From positions 310,001-374,000 of the forward strand of contig JACJXW010000009.1 in the NCBI GenBank assembly GCA_020636405.1: a stretch of 64,000 nt of DNA, written 5' to 3'. The number at the start of each line of letters is the position of its first letter. Position 1 is the first letter of the stretch. Shown here piece by piece: positions 50,731 through 58,415 of this stretch. The position numbers and the translations under genes are program-made. The notes under the pieces were generated by a model. That model made no database searches. It was not told the origin of the DNA and worked only from the letters and a program-made list of their open reading frames with translations. Source of the stretch: Lewinellaceae bacterium. GTDB lineage: Bacteria; Bacteroidota; Bacteroidia; Chitinophagales; Saprospiraceae.

Positions 50731-52040
50731 TTAGGGGTGTTAAGAAAAATTTTTCACTCTCTTTGGATGAATTTTTTCATATTCTGCTTGAGCCAGTCCA
50801 CCCCTTGCGGCTCCTCCAGGATGTCAAGCAAGATGGAATAAGTTAGTTCTTTGAAAAACTGGATTTTAGCCATTTTGAACGAACGGATACCGTTGCGTTT
50901 CTTGTAGATCAAGACCAACATAGCTGCAATCATGGTAAAGTAGAGCATGTTTTGGATGGCATTGGCATCGTTGCATACAAAGTGCGTCAGGTTCATTTCC
51001 TGTTTCATGAAACGGAAAAGCACCTCGATGTCCCACCGCTGGCGATAAATTTCAGCGATGGCCACAGCAGGTAGATCCCACAGGTTAGTCACGAAAGACA
51101 GCACCTGCCCACTGGCTTTGGCCCGGTATTGAACCAAGCGCAGTTTGGTGGGCGAGACTTTTTTGTTGCTCTCATAGAGATGAACGGCACTGTCCTGGAT
51201 AAACTCTAAGCTCTCTGTATCGCTATAGCCATCGTCTTGCCAATGTGGATGAAGCAGATCATAACGGGGCGCATCCTTCAGGCGGCCGACAAATAATATC
51301 TGTTCCTCTGCCAGTTGGGCGTAAGACTTGCGGCTTTGTAGCCCTCTATCAAAAACGCTGATATCCTCTTGGCCATGGGATGTCTTGAGGATGGCTTCTT
51401 TCAAAGCTGTTTCCTCACTGAGGTGCCCTTGATCGGCATGGAAATGCATCTGGATGAGAAACTCGTCGGCCAGTTCCGTGGTGAGCTTGACTTGCCTTTT
51501 GCCTTTTTTCGTGTTACCTACCTTCATCCCTTCCAATAAATGGGAAAAGGTGGCGATCATTGTGGAGTCATAGCGCTTGATATGGTAGCCAGACAAAGAT
51601 TTGTCTCCATATAATTGCCGGGCGCGTTTATAGACTAGCTCAAAAAGCTTACGGCAAAAAGCAGGCTTGATCTTGATCAGGCGCTCCCGGATACCTGTCC
51701 AGGTCACCTCATCGGCAGCCAGCGCAGGGGCTAAGGCTTGAAAGAGCGGGTCTTTATAATGCTCTTCCATGACCCGAAGGCTTAAGCGTTCGCTGCTCAT
51801 AAGGCTAAAGAGCACTAACTTGAACAGGCTGGTGGCCTTAAGTTTCTTGACCCATTTGTCCACGACGAGGTCCTTAGCCAGTTGCTCGACCGATTCCTCA
51901 GGTATCAACTCAAGCAATTCTGATACACTCACTCCCTCTGCGGAGGGAGGTTTTCGGCGCATTGCGGGCATGTTCGTTTTTCGGCTAAATTCCAATTTTT
52001 TTCAAAGAACGTATTTGAAAATTTTTCTTAACACCCCTAA
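50731..52040 (-). mobile_element. IS4-family insertion sequence, complete
   Basis: A ~1.31-kb element bounded by inverted repeats TTAGGGGTGTTAAGAAAAAT (50731 onward) and the exact complement ending at 52040, with one intact DDE transposase. The flanks are GAATCCC heptads; removing the element rejoins CCCGAA and TCCCGAA with heptad phase kept, so a target duplication cannot be distinguished from the repeats. Confidence 0.85.
50754..51971 (-). CDS. IS4 family transposase
   Basis: This 405-residue DDE transposase carries HIKRYDSTMIATFSHLL (first Asp), EDISVFDRGLQSRKSYAQL (second Asp) and the C-terminal EIYRQRWDIEVLFRFMKQEM, the Y-(2)-R-(3)-E-(6)-K signature that defines IS4 (here Y-R-x-R-W-x-I-E-x-L-F-R-x-x-K). 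All catalytic residues are present and the frame is whole, so the element may be active. The ATG at 51969-51971 is preferred to a TTG at 51993-51995. The stop lies 23 bp from the element end. Confidence 0.93.
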   Translation of the reverse strand: MPAMRRKPPSAEGVSVSELLELIPEESVEQLAKDLVVDKWVKKLKATSLFKLVLFSLMSSERLSLRVMEEHYKDPLFQALAPALAADEVTWTGIRERLIKIKPAFCRKLFELVYKRARQLYGDKSLSGYHIKRYDSTMIATFSHLLEGMKVGNTKKGKRQVKLTTELADEFLIQMHFHADQGHLSEETALKEAILKTSHGQEDISVFDRGLQSRKSYAQLAEEQILFVGRLKDAPRYDLLHPHWQDDGYSDTESLEFIQDSAVHLYESNKKVSPTKLRLVQYRAKASGQVLSFVTNLWDLPAVAIAEIYRQRWDIEVLFRFMKQEMNLTHFVCNDANAIQNMLYFTMIAAMLVLIYKKRNGIRSFKMAKIQFFKELTYSILLDILEEPQGVDWLKQNMKKFIQRE

Positions 52041-52073
52041 TCCCGAATCCCGAATCCCGAATCCCGAATCCAC

Positions 52074-52600
52074 TACAAGGGATACCAGCCCGGGCACAGC
52101 ATCGACCGATTCCTGCCGGACGGTAATGTGGAATTGGTGATCGATCTGACGGATTCCCCCAAAAATGTATACGACAACGAGACCCTGGCGGTGCGGCAAT
52201 CCTTCCGCCGGGCCTGGATCTCGGGCCTGCGCCGGGAATACATTTCCATCCATGCCGGGCAGGATGCGGAGATGTTTGTCGTCACCTTCCGGAAGGGCGC
52301 CGCCCGGCCTATTGTGGGCATGCCGCTTACCGAACTGACGGAGCAGGTCGTCGAGGGAGACTTGGTCTTTGGGCAGCCCATTCTCCAGTTGCGGGAGGCC
52401 TTGCTGGAAGCCGAAACCCCGGAAGCCAAAATGGCCGCCGCCGAACGCCACCTGCTGGCCATGGCGGGAGCCGGACTGCAGCCCAACCCCTTTGTGGAAT
52501 ATGCCGTCGGCCAGATCCTGAAGCACCCCGGGCAGCTCTCGCTGGAGCATCTCTCCCGCAAGGTGGGCTATTCCCAGAAGCACCTCATTCAGCTGTTCAT
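52074..52600 (+). pseudogene. Truncated AraC-type regulator remnant
   Basis: The translation YKGYQPGHSIDRFLPDGNVE, LVIDLTDSPKNVYDNETLAV and RQSFRRAWISGLRREYISIH matches the N-terminal sensor domain common in Bacteroidota AraC proteins. PGQLSLEHLSRKVGYSQKHL is the first half of the AraC HTH. Both ends are missing: upstream sequence is heptad repeat and IS4, and after IQLF the protein changes abruptly to beta-propeller-like sequence. The only start in frame is a GTG at 52128. It is considered non-functional. Confidence 0.6.
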
Positions 52601-52905
52601 TTCCGGCCGGGACACCTGCCGGCGTTGTTACCTGCTTTATGAGATGGATGCCGACGGCGGGAACCTCCGCAAGGTTTCGGATATCCGCCTGGCGGACAGT
52701 TGGATGAGCAGCCGGAAGGACGGCACGGAGCTGATCGTCACCCCCCCATCGCTCGGTGGATTCCGCTTTTAACCTCATCGATCTTCAGGGGAAGGTGCTG
52801 AATAAGCTATATATCGGCCTGATGAACTGGGATACGAAGGAGATGAAGATCCTGACGGATACGGCGTATCAGTACCAGCAGGCGCCAGTATTTGTACAGG
52901 AGTGA
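52601..52905 (+). pseudogene. Beta-propeller (PD40/TolB-like) remnant
   Basis: CYLLYEMDADGGNLRKVSDI followed by DSWMSSRKDGTELIVTPPS resembles a PD40/TolB repeat (xxMDADGxNxRxLT). The frame breaks near a run of seven C at 52741; in the next frame FNLIDLQGKVLNKLYIGLMN and WDTKEMKILTDTAYQYQQAP continue to a TGA at 52903-52905. It is fused in frame to the AraC remnant, which points to a deletion joint near 52600. Confidence 0.5.
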
Positions 52906-52922
52906 GGGCCGTGGATGTCCGA

Positions 52923-55688
52923 TCAGTCCTTCGTCGGCAAGGGGGTATCCACCGGTTTTTCGATCATGAAACCGTATTGCATTTTTTGCTTTTCCGTTAA
53001 TGGAGCGATCCTATTGCTATTCATAAAAGTGGAATCGATGATTTTCCAGATTCTGGCGGTATTGTCAAGGCTACCGGTAAGGACCTGCCTTTCATCCGGA
53101 GAAAAGGAAACAGACCATATGGTACCGCTATGCCCTTCAAAGCGTTGCTCCAATTGCCATTTTCCATTACTGAACTTGAAAAGCCGGGCCCAGTTGTCAT
53201 TGCTGCCGGTGAGCAGAAGAGAATCGTTTTTGGAGAAAGCAATACTTCGGACCGGTTTTCCGTGGATAAAGGACTGTATTTTTTTTCCGGTAGTGTCCCA
53301 AATAATCAGATCGTTATCCCAACCTCCGGTAGCGAGGAACGCTTCATTGTGAGAAACGGCCACGGAGACGACCTGCTGGTTGGCGTGCCCTTTCCAATTG
53401 TTAAGAAGCTTTCCATCCGGGGCCCAGATAAAGATGTTGCCCTTAACATCAGCGGTTACTGCCTTACCGCTTTGGGGGAAGAAGGAAGCTACAAGAACTG
53501 GATGGCGATTAGGGCCGAATGCTATATGGCTTTTTATTATCGTATCGCCCTGAATCTCATACAAGCTTGCTGTATGCTCCTCTTCATTTCGCAGGCCCAC
53601 GGAAAGGAAGGATATCTGGTCGGGGGAGAGTATGAGTTTTGTAATACAGCCATTATACTTTTCTAACCCGGGGCTACAGGGCCCTTTTACCTCTTTGACG
53701 ATTATGGTGTCTTTCCGCTCGAAGGCCAGCCCGATATTGCCCTTTTTATCACCATAAACGAGTAATTTTTTATCGGGGAGGACAAAAAAGTCGGTGATCT
53801 GGTTCGGCGTCTTTACCAGAGTGTCAACCTGTCCGCTGGATAACCACCAGCGGTAAATGTTCCCATTTCGGGAAGCGGTGATGACCCTGTCCTTGGTGTC
53901 GAAACGAGCCTGAAGGACATGCCAGTCATTCTTCATGACGATGGGGTAAAGCGGAGAGATATGCCATACTTTCACCGTCATATCGCGGCTGCCGGAGATA
54001 AAAACATCGGGGTTCAGCCATTTGAGCGCGGTCACCTCACCGCTATGTCCATAGAAAACCCGGGCCAGGTTCCCCTGCCTGTCCCAAAGGTGTATCGTAT
54101 TGTCCTCGCTTCCGGTGACAATATGTTTCCCATCCGGTGAAACCGCAACAGCATTTACATTGTATTCGTGGCCTTCAAGGGTTAATAGTTTTCTGAATTT
54201 TGGGCCGGAGTAGGAAGAATATTTCTCCCAGAGAATAGCGGTATTATCCCAGCTTCCTGAGACGAAGTACTCACCGTCCGGAGAGACGGAAAGGGACGTG
54301 ATTTCATTGGTATGCCCATCGAAAAAAGAACTCCAGTTGCCGTTCAGGCTTTTGATCCTTATGCGCTGGTTTTCAAGCCCGTAAAGAAAATGATCGCCTT
54401 CCGGCAAAAATGTGATACAGTTTACGGCGCCATCACCGGAACTTTTCTTGGGGAATTCGTGGATCAGTTTTCCGGATTTTGTCTCATATTGCTTTATCCA
54501 TCCATCCGCGTCACCGCTCAGGAGGTATTGGCCATCGGGCGAAAAGGCGAGTGCATTGATCATGCCTGAGCTGTTTGGCCTTCGGTGTAAAATACTTCCA
54601 TCTTGCTTCCAGATAATTACCAGGCTATCCATCCCGCCGGTAGCGATCAGCCCGTCAGGGGAGTATACTGCAGCCTGTATCCGTTGGGTATGCCCTCCTT
54701 CCAGCGTTTGCAGGAGTCGCCCTTTCTCATCCCAGGCCTTGGCTTCCCCATTTTCGCCGGCGGTGAGGATGCGATGGCCATCGGGCGAGACATCGAGGGC
54801 GAAAACTTTTTGCAGGGAATCAATAAGCAACTGATAAAAAGGAAAATCCTGCCGGGCTGAGATATCAACGAATACGGCCCGGGCATTCTCTCTGGTTTGC
54901 GAATCCGTAGCAACAGCCCGGGCGGCAAAAGCCAGTTGCAGTGCGAGGGTGTTGTCGTCATCCTGAGCACTTATGGACTGGGCGGATAATAATGCATACC
55001 GGGACTTCAGGGATTCTTCCTTAGCCTTTTTCAGTGCTAATACTGCTAAGGTTTTCTGTGCATAAACATAGGAGAAGGTTGCGATGGAAACCATCACCAG
55101 GGCGATGAGAAAAACGATTAATGACCCTCTTCTCAGATTAGCTGCCTTTTTACTTTTTTTTATGAAGGCCCATTCGTCCGGTTTGAGTTTATCGTACTCC
55201 CGGAGCCGGGATTCATACCGGCTGAGGAAGGCGAGTTCTTTGCGGATCAGGAGCGTCTTGTACTTCTGATAATCATAATGCCGGTCCTTGACCAATTTTA
55301 CGGCTTCCAGGAGAGCAACCTCATCGTCGGTTCGGTGGTCGGCGATGATCTTGGCTAGCGTATCGTGCGCTACCTCGTATATACCATCCGATTCTGAAAG
55401 TATCCTTCCTTTTTCGAGCTGCTGCAGGATGAAAAAGGCCTGGGTTTCATCGATGCCGGAGACCAGGATAGCTGAGCGGGCTTTGGGTTTTTTGGTACCT
55501 TCCAGGCTTACAAACTCATTAAGTAACCGCTGCGTGGCCGATTTGGATACTCCCGGAAATTTTTTCTCCAGTGCGCTCTGGACGGCGTTCGTCTGCTGAA
55601 ACAGAAAGTCTTCCAGCACCTTATCGATTGGTCCGGTGCGGTCGACAATATCGGGAGTAAAGACAACCTTTTGAGGCATATTCGTCAT
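52923..55688 (-). CDS. Winged-helix/transmembrane/WD40 protein, C-terminal part of a split STAND effector
   Basis: This 921-residue protein starts with a helical/winged-helix region (1-~185; VVFTPDIVDRTGPIDKVLED, IYEVAHDTLAKIIADHRTDD), then one membrane helix (~189-210, GSLIVFLIALVMVSIATFSY), a short coiled coil and ~600 residues of WD40 repeats (VFALDVSPDGHRILTAG, ITSLSVSPDGEYFVSGSWDN, VNAVAVSPDGKHIVTGSEDN, IRSIAFSKNDSLLLTGSNDN-like units). In related proteins this region is continuous with the STAND ATPase encoded just upstream. The start is an ATG 13 bp after that gene's stop, and the in-frame residues just before it (NDPALQ) also look coding. The propeller is probably the sensor or target-binding end. 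Confidence 0.85.
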   Translation of the reverse strand: MTNMPQKVVFTPDIVDRTGPIDKVLEDFLFQQTNAVQSALEKKFPGVSKSATQRLLNEFVSLEGTKKPKARSAILVSGIDETQAFFILQQLEKGRILSESDGIYEVAHDTLAKIIADHRTDDEVALLEAVKLVKDRHYDYQKYKTLLIRKELAFLSRYESRLREYDKLKPDEWAFIKKSKKAANLRRGSLIVFLIALVMVSIATFSYVYAQKTLAVLALKKAKEESLKSRYALLSAQSISAQDDDNTLALQLAFAARAVATDSQTRENARAVFVDISARQDFPFYQLLIDSLQKVFALDVSPDGHRILTAGENGEAKAWDEKGRLLQTLEGGHTQRIQAAVYSPDGLIATGGMDSLVIIWKQDGSILHRRPNSSGMINALAFSPDGQYLLSGDADGWIKQYETKSGKLIHEFPKKSSGDGAVNCITFLPEGDHFLYGLENQRIRIKSLNGNWSSFFDGHTNEITSLSVSPDGEYFVSGSWDNTAILWEKYSSYSGPKFRKLLTLEGHEYNVNAVAVSPDGKHIVTGSEDNTIHLWDRQGNLARVFYGHSGEVTALKWLNPDVFISGSRDMTVKVWHISPLYPIVMKNDWHVLQARFDTKDRVITASRNGNIYRWWLSSGQVDTLVKTPNQITDFFVLPDKKLLVYGDKKGNIGLAFERKDTIIVKEVKGPCSPGLEKYNGCITKLILSPDQISFLSVGLRNEEEHTASLYEIQGDTIIKSHIAFGPNRHPVLVASFFPQSGKAVTADVKGNIFIWAPDGKLLNNWKGHANQQVVSVAVSHNEAFLATGGWDNDLIIWDTTGKKIQSFIHGKPVRSIAFSKNDSLLLTGSNDNWARLFKFSNGKWQLEQRFEGHSGTIWSVSFSPDERQVLTGSLDNTARIWKIIDSTFMNSNRIAPLTEKQKMQYGFMIEKPVDTPLPTKD

Positions 55689-55701
55689 TTGTAGAGCTGG
55701 A

Positions 55702-56472
55702 TCATTGGGTTAACAAGGAGCTTTGCGGCGGAGAAGCGCCAACTGCTTCATGCCACAGCCGGTCGAGGTATACCTGGAGGTAGGATAACTGAACCCCTGC
55801 TTTTCCGCCACTGACGTTTTCTGTGATCTTCCTGATGGTTCGTGGAGCGTCAACGATCTGGATCCCCAGTTTTTCGCAGGATTGCTGGATGACCTGGTGC
55901 GCATTCTGCCCGCCCATGGGTTCGACTCTGAGCCGTTTATTGTAGATTTCCGGTATCACCTTTTCGAAATCGTAGAGGTGGGCGAGGTATTCTTCCCGCA
56001 TCACGATAATGACCTTGCAGGAAAGGCCGGCCTCCTGTAATTGGGCGATATCTTGTATGAATTGTTGTTGTTCCGGTTTTTCCCCAAATATGAACAACTC
56101 TTCGAACTGGTCGAAAATGAGAAAAACAGGGCGGAAATAATCCAGATAAACGGATTTAACCAATTGGGACAAGCTGGCTCCTTCCCTGACGGGGCTTTGG
56201 GCCATGCGAAGTAGCGCTTCCCTGAGCGAGTCATTGATGTTGTCTTTACGGCGAACGAAGAGGTCCAGCCAGTCTGTGGGTTGAAAACGGCTGGCCAGGC
56301 CGCACTGTACCAGGCTGGTCTTTCCGGTTCCGGACTGCCCGTATACCAGGATAATATCGGCCTGAAAGACCATTTTGTAAAGTTGTTCGATCTCCTCATC
56401 CCGGCCAAAGAAGATGGCGCGGTCTTCCCGGGTATAGGGCTGCAGGAATTTGAATGGGCTTTTATGGTTCAT
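55702..56472 (-). CDS. STAND-type P-loop ATPase (nSTAND), N-terminal part of a split effector
   Basis: This 256-residue ATPase module starts SPFKFLQPYTREDRAIFFGR, the typical nSTAND entry. It has Walker A VYGQSGTGKTSL (Lys51), Walker B PVFLIFDQFEELF (Asp121, Glu124), the sensor VIIVMREEYLAHLYDFEKVI and a GVQLSYLQVYLDRLWHEAV end. The frame stops at TGA (55702-55704) straight after SSLLTQ, where relatives continue into the winged helix and WD40 part; a single +1 shift (ACC CAA U GAT CCA) would join the two genes. Its ATG overlaps the CHAT gene stop by 4 bp (ATGA), so the two are translationally coupled. STAND ATPases switch on effectors upon ligand sensing. Confidence 0.87.
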   Translation of the reverse strand: MNHKSPFKFLQPYTREDRAIFFGRDEEIEQLYKMVFQADIILVYGQSGTGKTSLVQCGLASRFQPTDWLDLFVRRKDNINDSLREALLRMAQSPVREGASLSQLVKSVYLDYFRPVFLIFDQFEELFIFGEKPEQQQFIQDIAQLQEAGLSCKVIIVMREEYLAHLYDFEKVIPEIYNKRLRVEPMGGQNAHQVIQQSCEKLGIQIVDAPRTIRKITENVSGGKAGVQLSYLQVYLDRLWHEAVGASPPQSSLLTQ

Positions 56473-58241
56473 AATTCATTCAGGCTTTTCCCAAAAATGT
56501 CCTGGCTGAAGTTGTTAAACAGTTCAGGAAGTTCAGAAAACTGATGTGAATTGGCCTGTAAGCGGTCTTCTTCTATGTAGGCGAATTTGTAATGGAAAGT
56601 TGCTGTTGCCCGGTCGTAATGGGTAAAGAAGAACAGCTTGGACTTATCGTCCCCGGTGAAGGCATTTTCATCTATGACGAAGGGGGAGAGGTTCAGGTAT
56701 TCGGCTACATCCTGATTGGATTTGAGGAAAAGGACCGATTGATTGTCGGTGAACGCTGCAAAGGTCTTGTCCTGATCCAGGTACCCGGCAGTCACTTTAT
56801 CAAGCTGGACCAAAAAATGGCGGTACTGCGGAGGGTTATGGCGCCGCTTGATGAGGTCTATATTTTTTATCGTCGCCAGTTTGTATTTGGCGAGAAAACC
56901 CAGGTGATTAAAGATCGTTGCCAGTTGTTCTTCGGCCTGAACACAATAACTCTCGATCTCACTTGCCGGAATGCCCCGCCCCGTCTTGTACAATTTTTCC
57001 TTCATGGACTCCATGAAGCCGAGGGCGTTATAAAAGGAACTGCCTTCGGCGAGCTGATCCTTCAGCCCCTCGATCTCCTCAATAAAATAGGTGATCTGTT
57101 GCTCTTCGAAGAACACGCGGGTGCTGCGAATGAGCGGAATGGGGTTGTAGGTTGCCAGGTCCTGGGCCGTGAGAGAGAAATAGGCCTTGAGCTCGTTCAG
57201 GCAATTTTCAGGGATCACCATCTCCGGGCGCCGGTGGCGTTCATCCCAGAGCTGGGCCATCACAATAAAGGCGAGCAGTTCGGTGATGGTGTTATAAGTT
57301 TTGACCAGTTGGGCCAACCTTTCTTCGCTGATCTGGTCCATCTTGGCGCCCTGGGATTCCGGCCCGGCTGCAAACAATTTGCGGATCTGTTCTCCGATGG
57401 GGGCGGGCAGGCTGTTCATAATATCCAGGCGGACTTCGCGAATGTCGACCTCTTCGCCTTCTTCCATATCCGATTTAGTGTAACGCAGTTTGCGGTCGTA
57501 CTTCGCCAGGGTGTCGAGCAGCACCTGGGTGAGGTGTTCATTGATGGGGACACGGGAAATATTGTACCGGTTGCTGGCGCCTTGAATAATGATCTCCTTA
57601 TGGCTCTCGACAGGTAGTTTCCAGCTTAAGGCCTCGGGGTGTTCCTCCCTGGTGTACAAGCCCCAGGGCAGCGTTTCTTCCGCCGCCGCTTCATCGAACA
57701 CAATGCCGCGATGGACTTTGGGCGCTTCATTGCCGGATGCCTGGATGAATGCCGACGCCTGCCGGAAACCTTCCCCGATGCTGTGCCTATTAGCCAGAGC
57801 GAGATAGAACTGGCGGGCGAAACTGACGGCCCGTTCATCGTCGATGGGCGCTGAAGTGGCAATAACGGCCGGAACACCCAGCTCGAGCAGCAACCGGACC
57901 TGCTCGCTGGTGGAGCAACCGTTCAGAAAGACGAGCTTCAGGTTCTTTTGCTGTGCCAGCATGTTCGCTATGCCATCGGAATTGGCCACCTGTCCCGTCA
58001 GGATGAGCTGTCGGCCACCGGCATGGCCGCCGAAATGGAAGAGGTGTACCCGGTCCTTGAAGGCGGCAAGTCCGCTGGCTACCTTCTCAATGGTGGCAAA
58101 GGGCTCCGGATAGAGCTGATAGCACTGGTTGTTGACTCCTTCCATCAAAAGTTCCCGGATGCTGTCGTGTTCCCTGGTCAGAGCTTCAAGCGGGGAGCTG
58201 AGGTCATTAGCGAAAGCCAGATAGATGAGCGGTAATGACAT
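56469..58241 (-). CDS. CHAT domain (caspase-like) protease
   Basis: This 590-residue protein has an N-terminal CHAT domain (~1-170) with catalytic dyad His73 (VHLFHFGGHAGG) and Cys109 (LVFLNGCSTSEQ), followed by VPAVIATSAPIDDERAVSFA, the expected strand after the Cys. Residues ~170-590 have no domain I recognise; they are helical (TYNTITELLAFIVMAQLWDE, SFYNALGFMESMKEKLYKTG) and may bind the partner. CHAT proteases cleave protein targets in bacterial conflict and cell-death systems. It is the first gene of a three-gene run with a STAND ATPase and WD40 protein, 4-bp overlap with the second. The combination suggests a protease kept inactive until the STAND/WD40 sensor fires. Confidence 0.87.
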   Translation of the reverse strand: MSLPLIYLAFANDLSSPLEALTREHDSIRELLMEGVNNQCYQLYPEPFATIEKVASGLAAFKDRVHLFHFGGHAGGRQLILTGQVANSDGIANMLAQQKNLKLVFLNGCSTSEQVRLLLELGVPAVIATSAPIDDERAVSFARQFYLALANRHSIGEGFRQASAFIQASGNEAPKVHRGIVFDEAAAEETLPWGLYTREEHPEALSWKLPVESHKEIIIQGASNRYNISRVPINEHLTQVLLDTLAKYDRKLRYTKSDMEEGEEVDIREVRLDIMNSLPAPIGEQIRKLFAAGPESQGAKMDQISEERLAQLVKTYNTITELLAFIVMAQLWDERHRRPEMVIPENCLNELKAYFSLTAQDLATYNPIPLIRSTRVFFEEQQITYFIEEIEGLKDQLAEGSSFYNALGFMESMKEKLYKTGRGIPASEIESYCVQAEEQLATIFNHLGFLAKYKLATIKNIDLIKRRHNPPQYRHFLVQLDKVTAGYLDQDKTFAAFTDNQSVLFLKSNQDVAEYLNLSPFVIDENAFTGDDKSKLFFFTHYDRATATFHYKFAYIEEDRLQANSHQFSELPELFNNFSQDIFGKSLNEL

Positions 58242-58415
58242 GGGTTTCCCTCTGGGTGTTCCGGCAATATTGCTTAAATTGGTTTTAAATATATACTAAC
58301 ACTATAAAGGTAACCACTTCGGCAAACTTTCCAAAATGGCCCCTTTGTCGGGGGGGGGGTGATGGGTTGATTTGCGTGGGGCCCTCCCCGAATCAACCCA
58401 TCAACGAATCACCAA

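Noticed and set aside
58343..58361. Poly-G tract between gcvP and the CHAT gene as a phase-variation switch
   Set aside because: It lies 3' of gcvP and upstream of the CHAT gene by about 100 bp without a promoter-like overlap; no evidence of slippage control.
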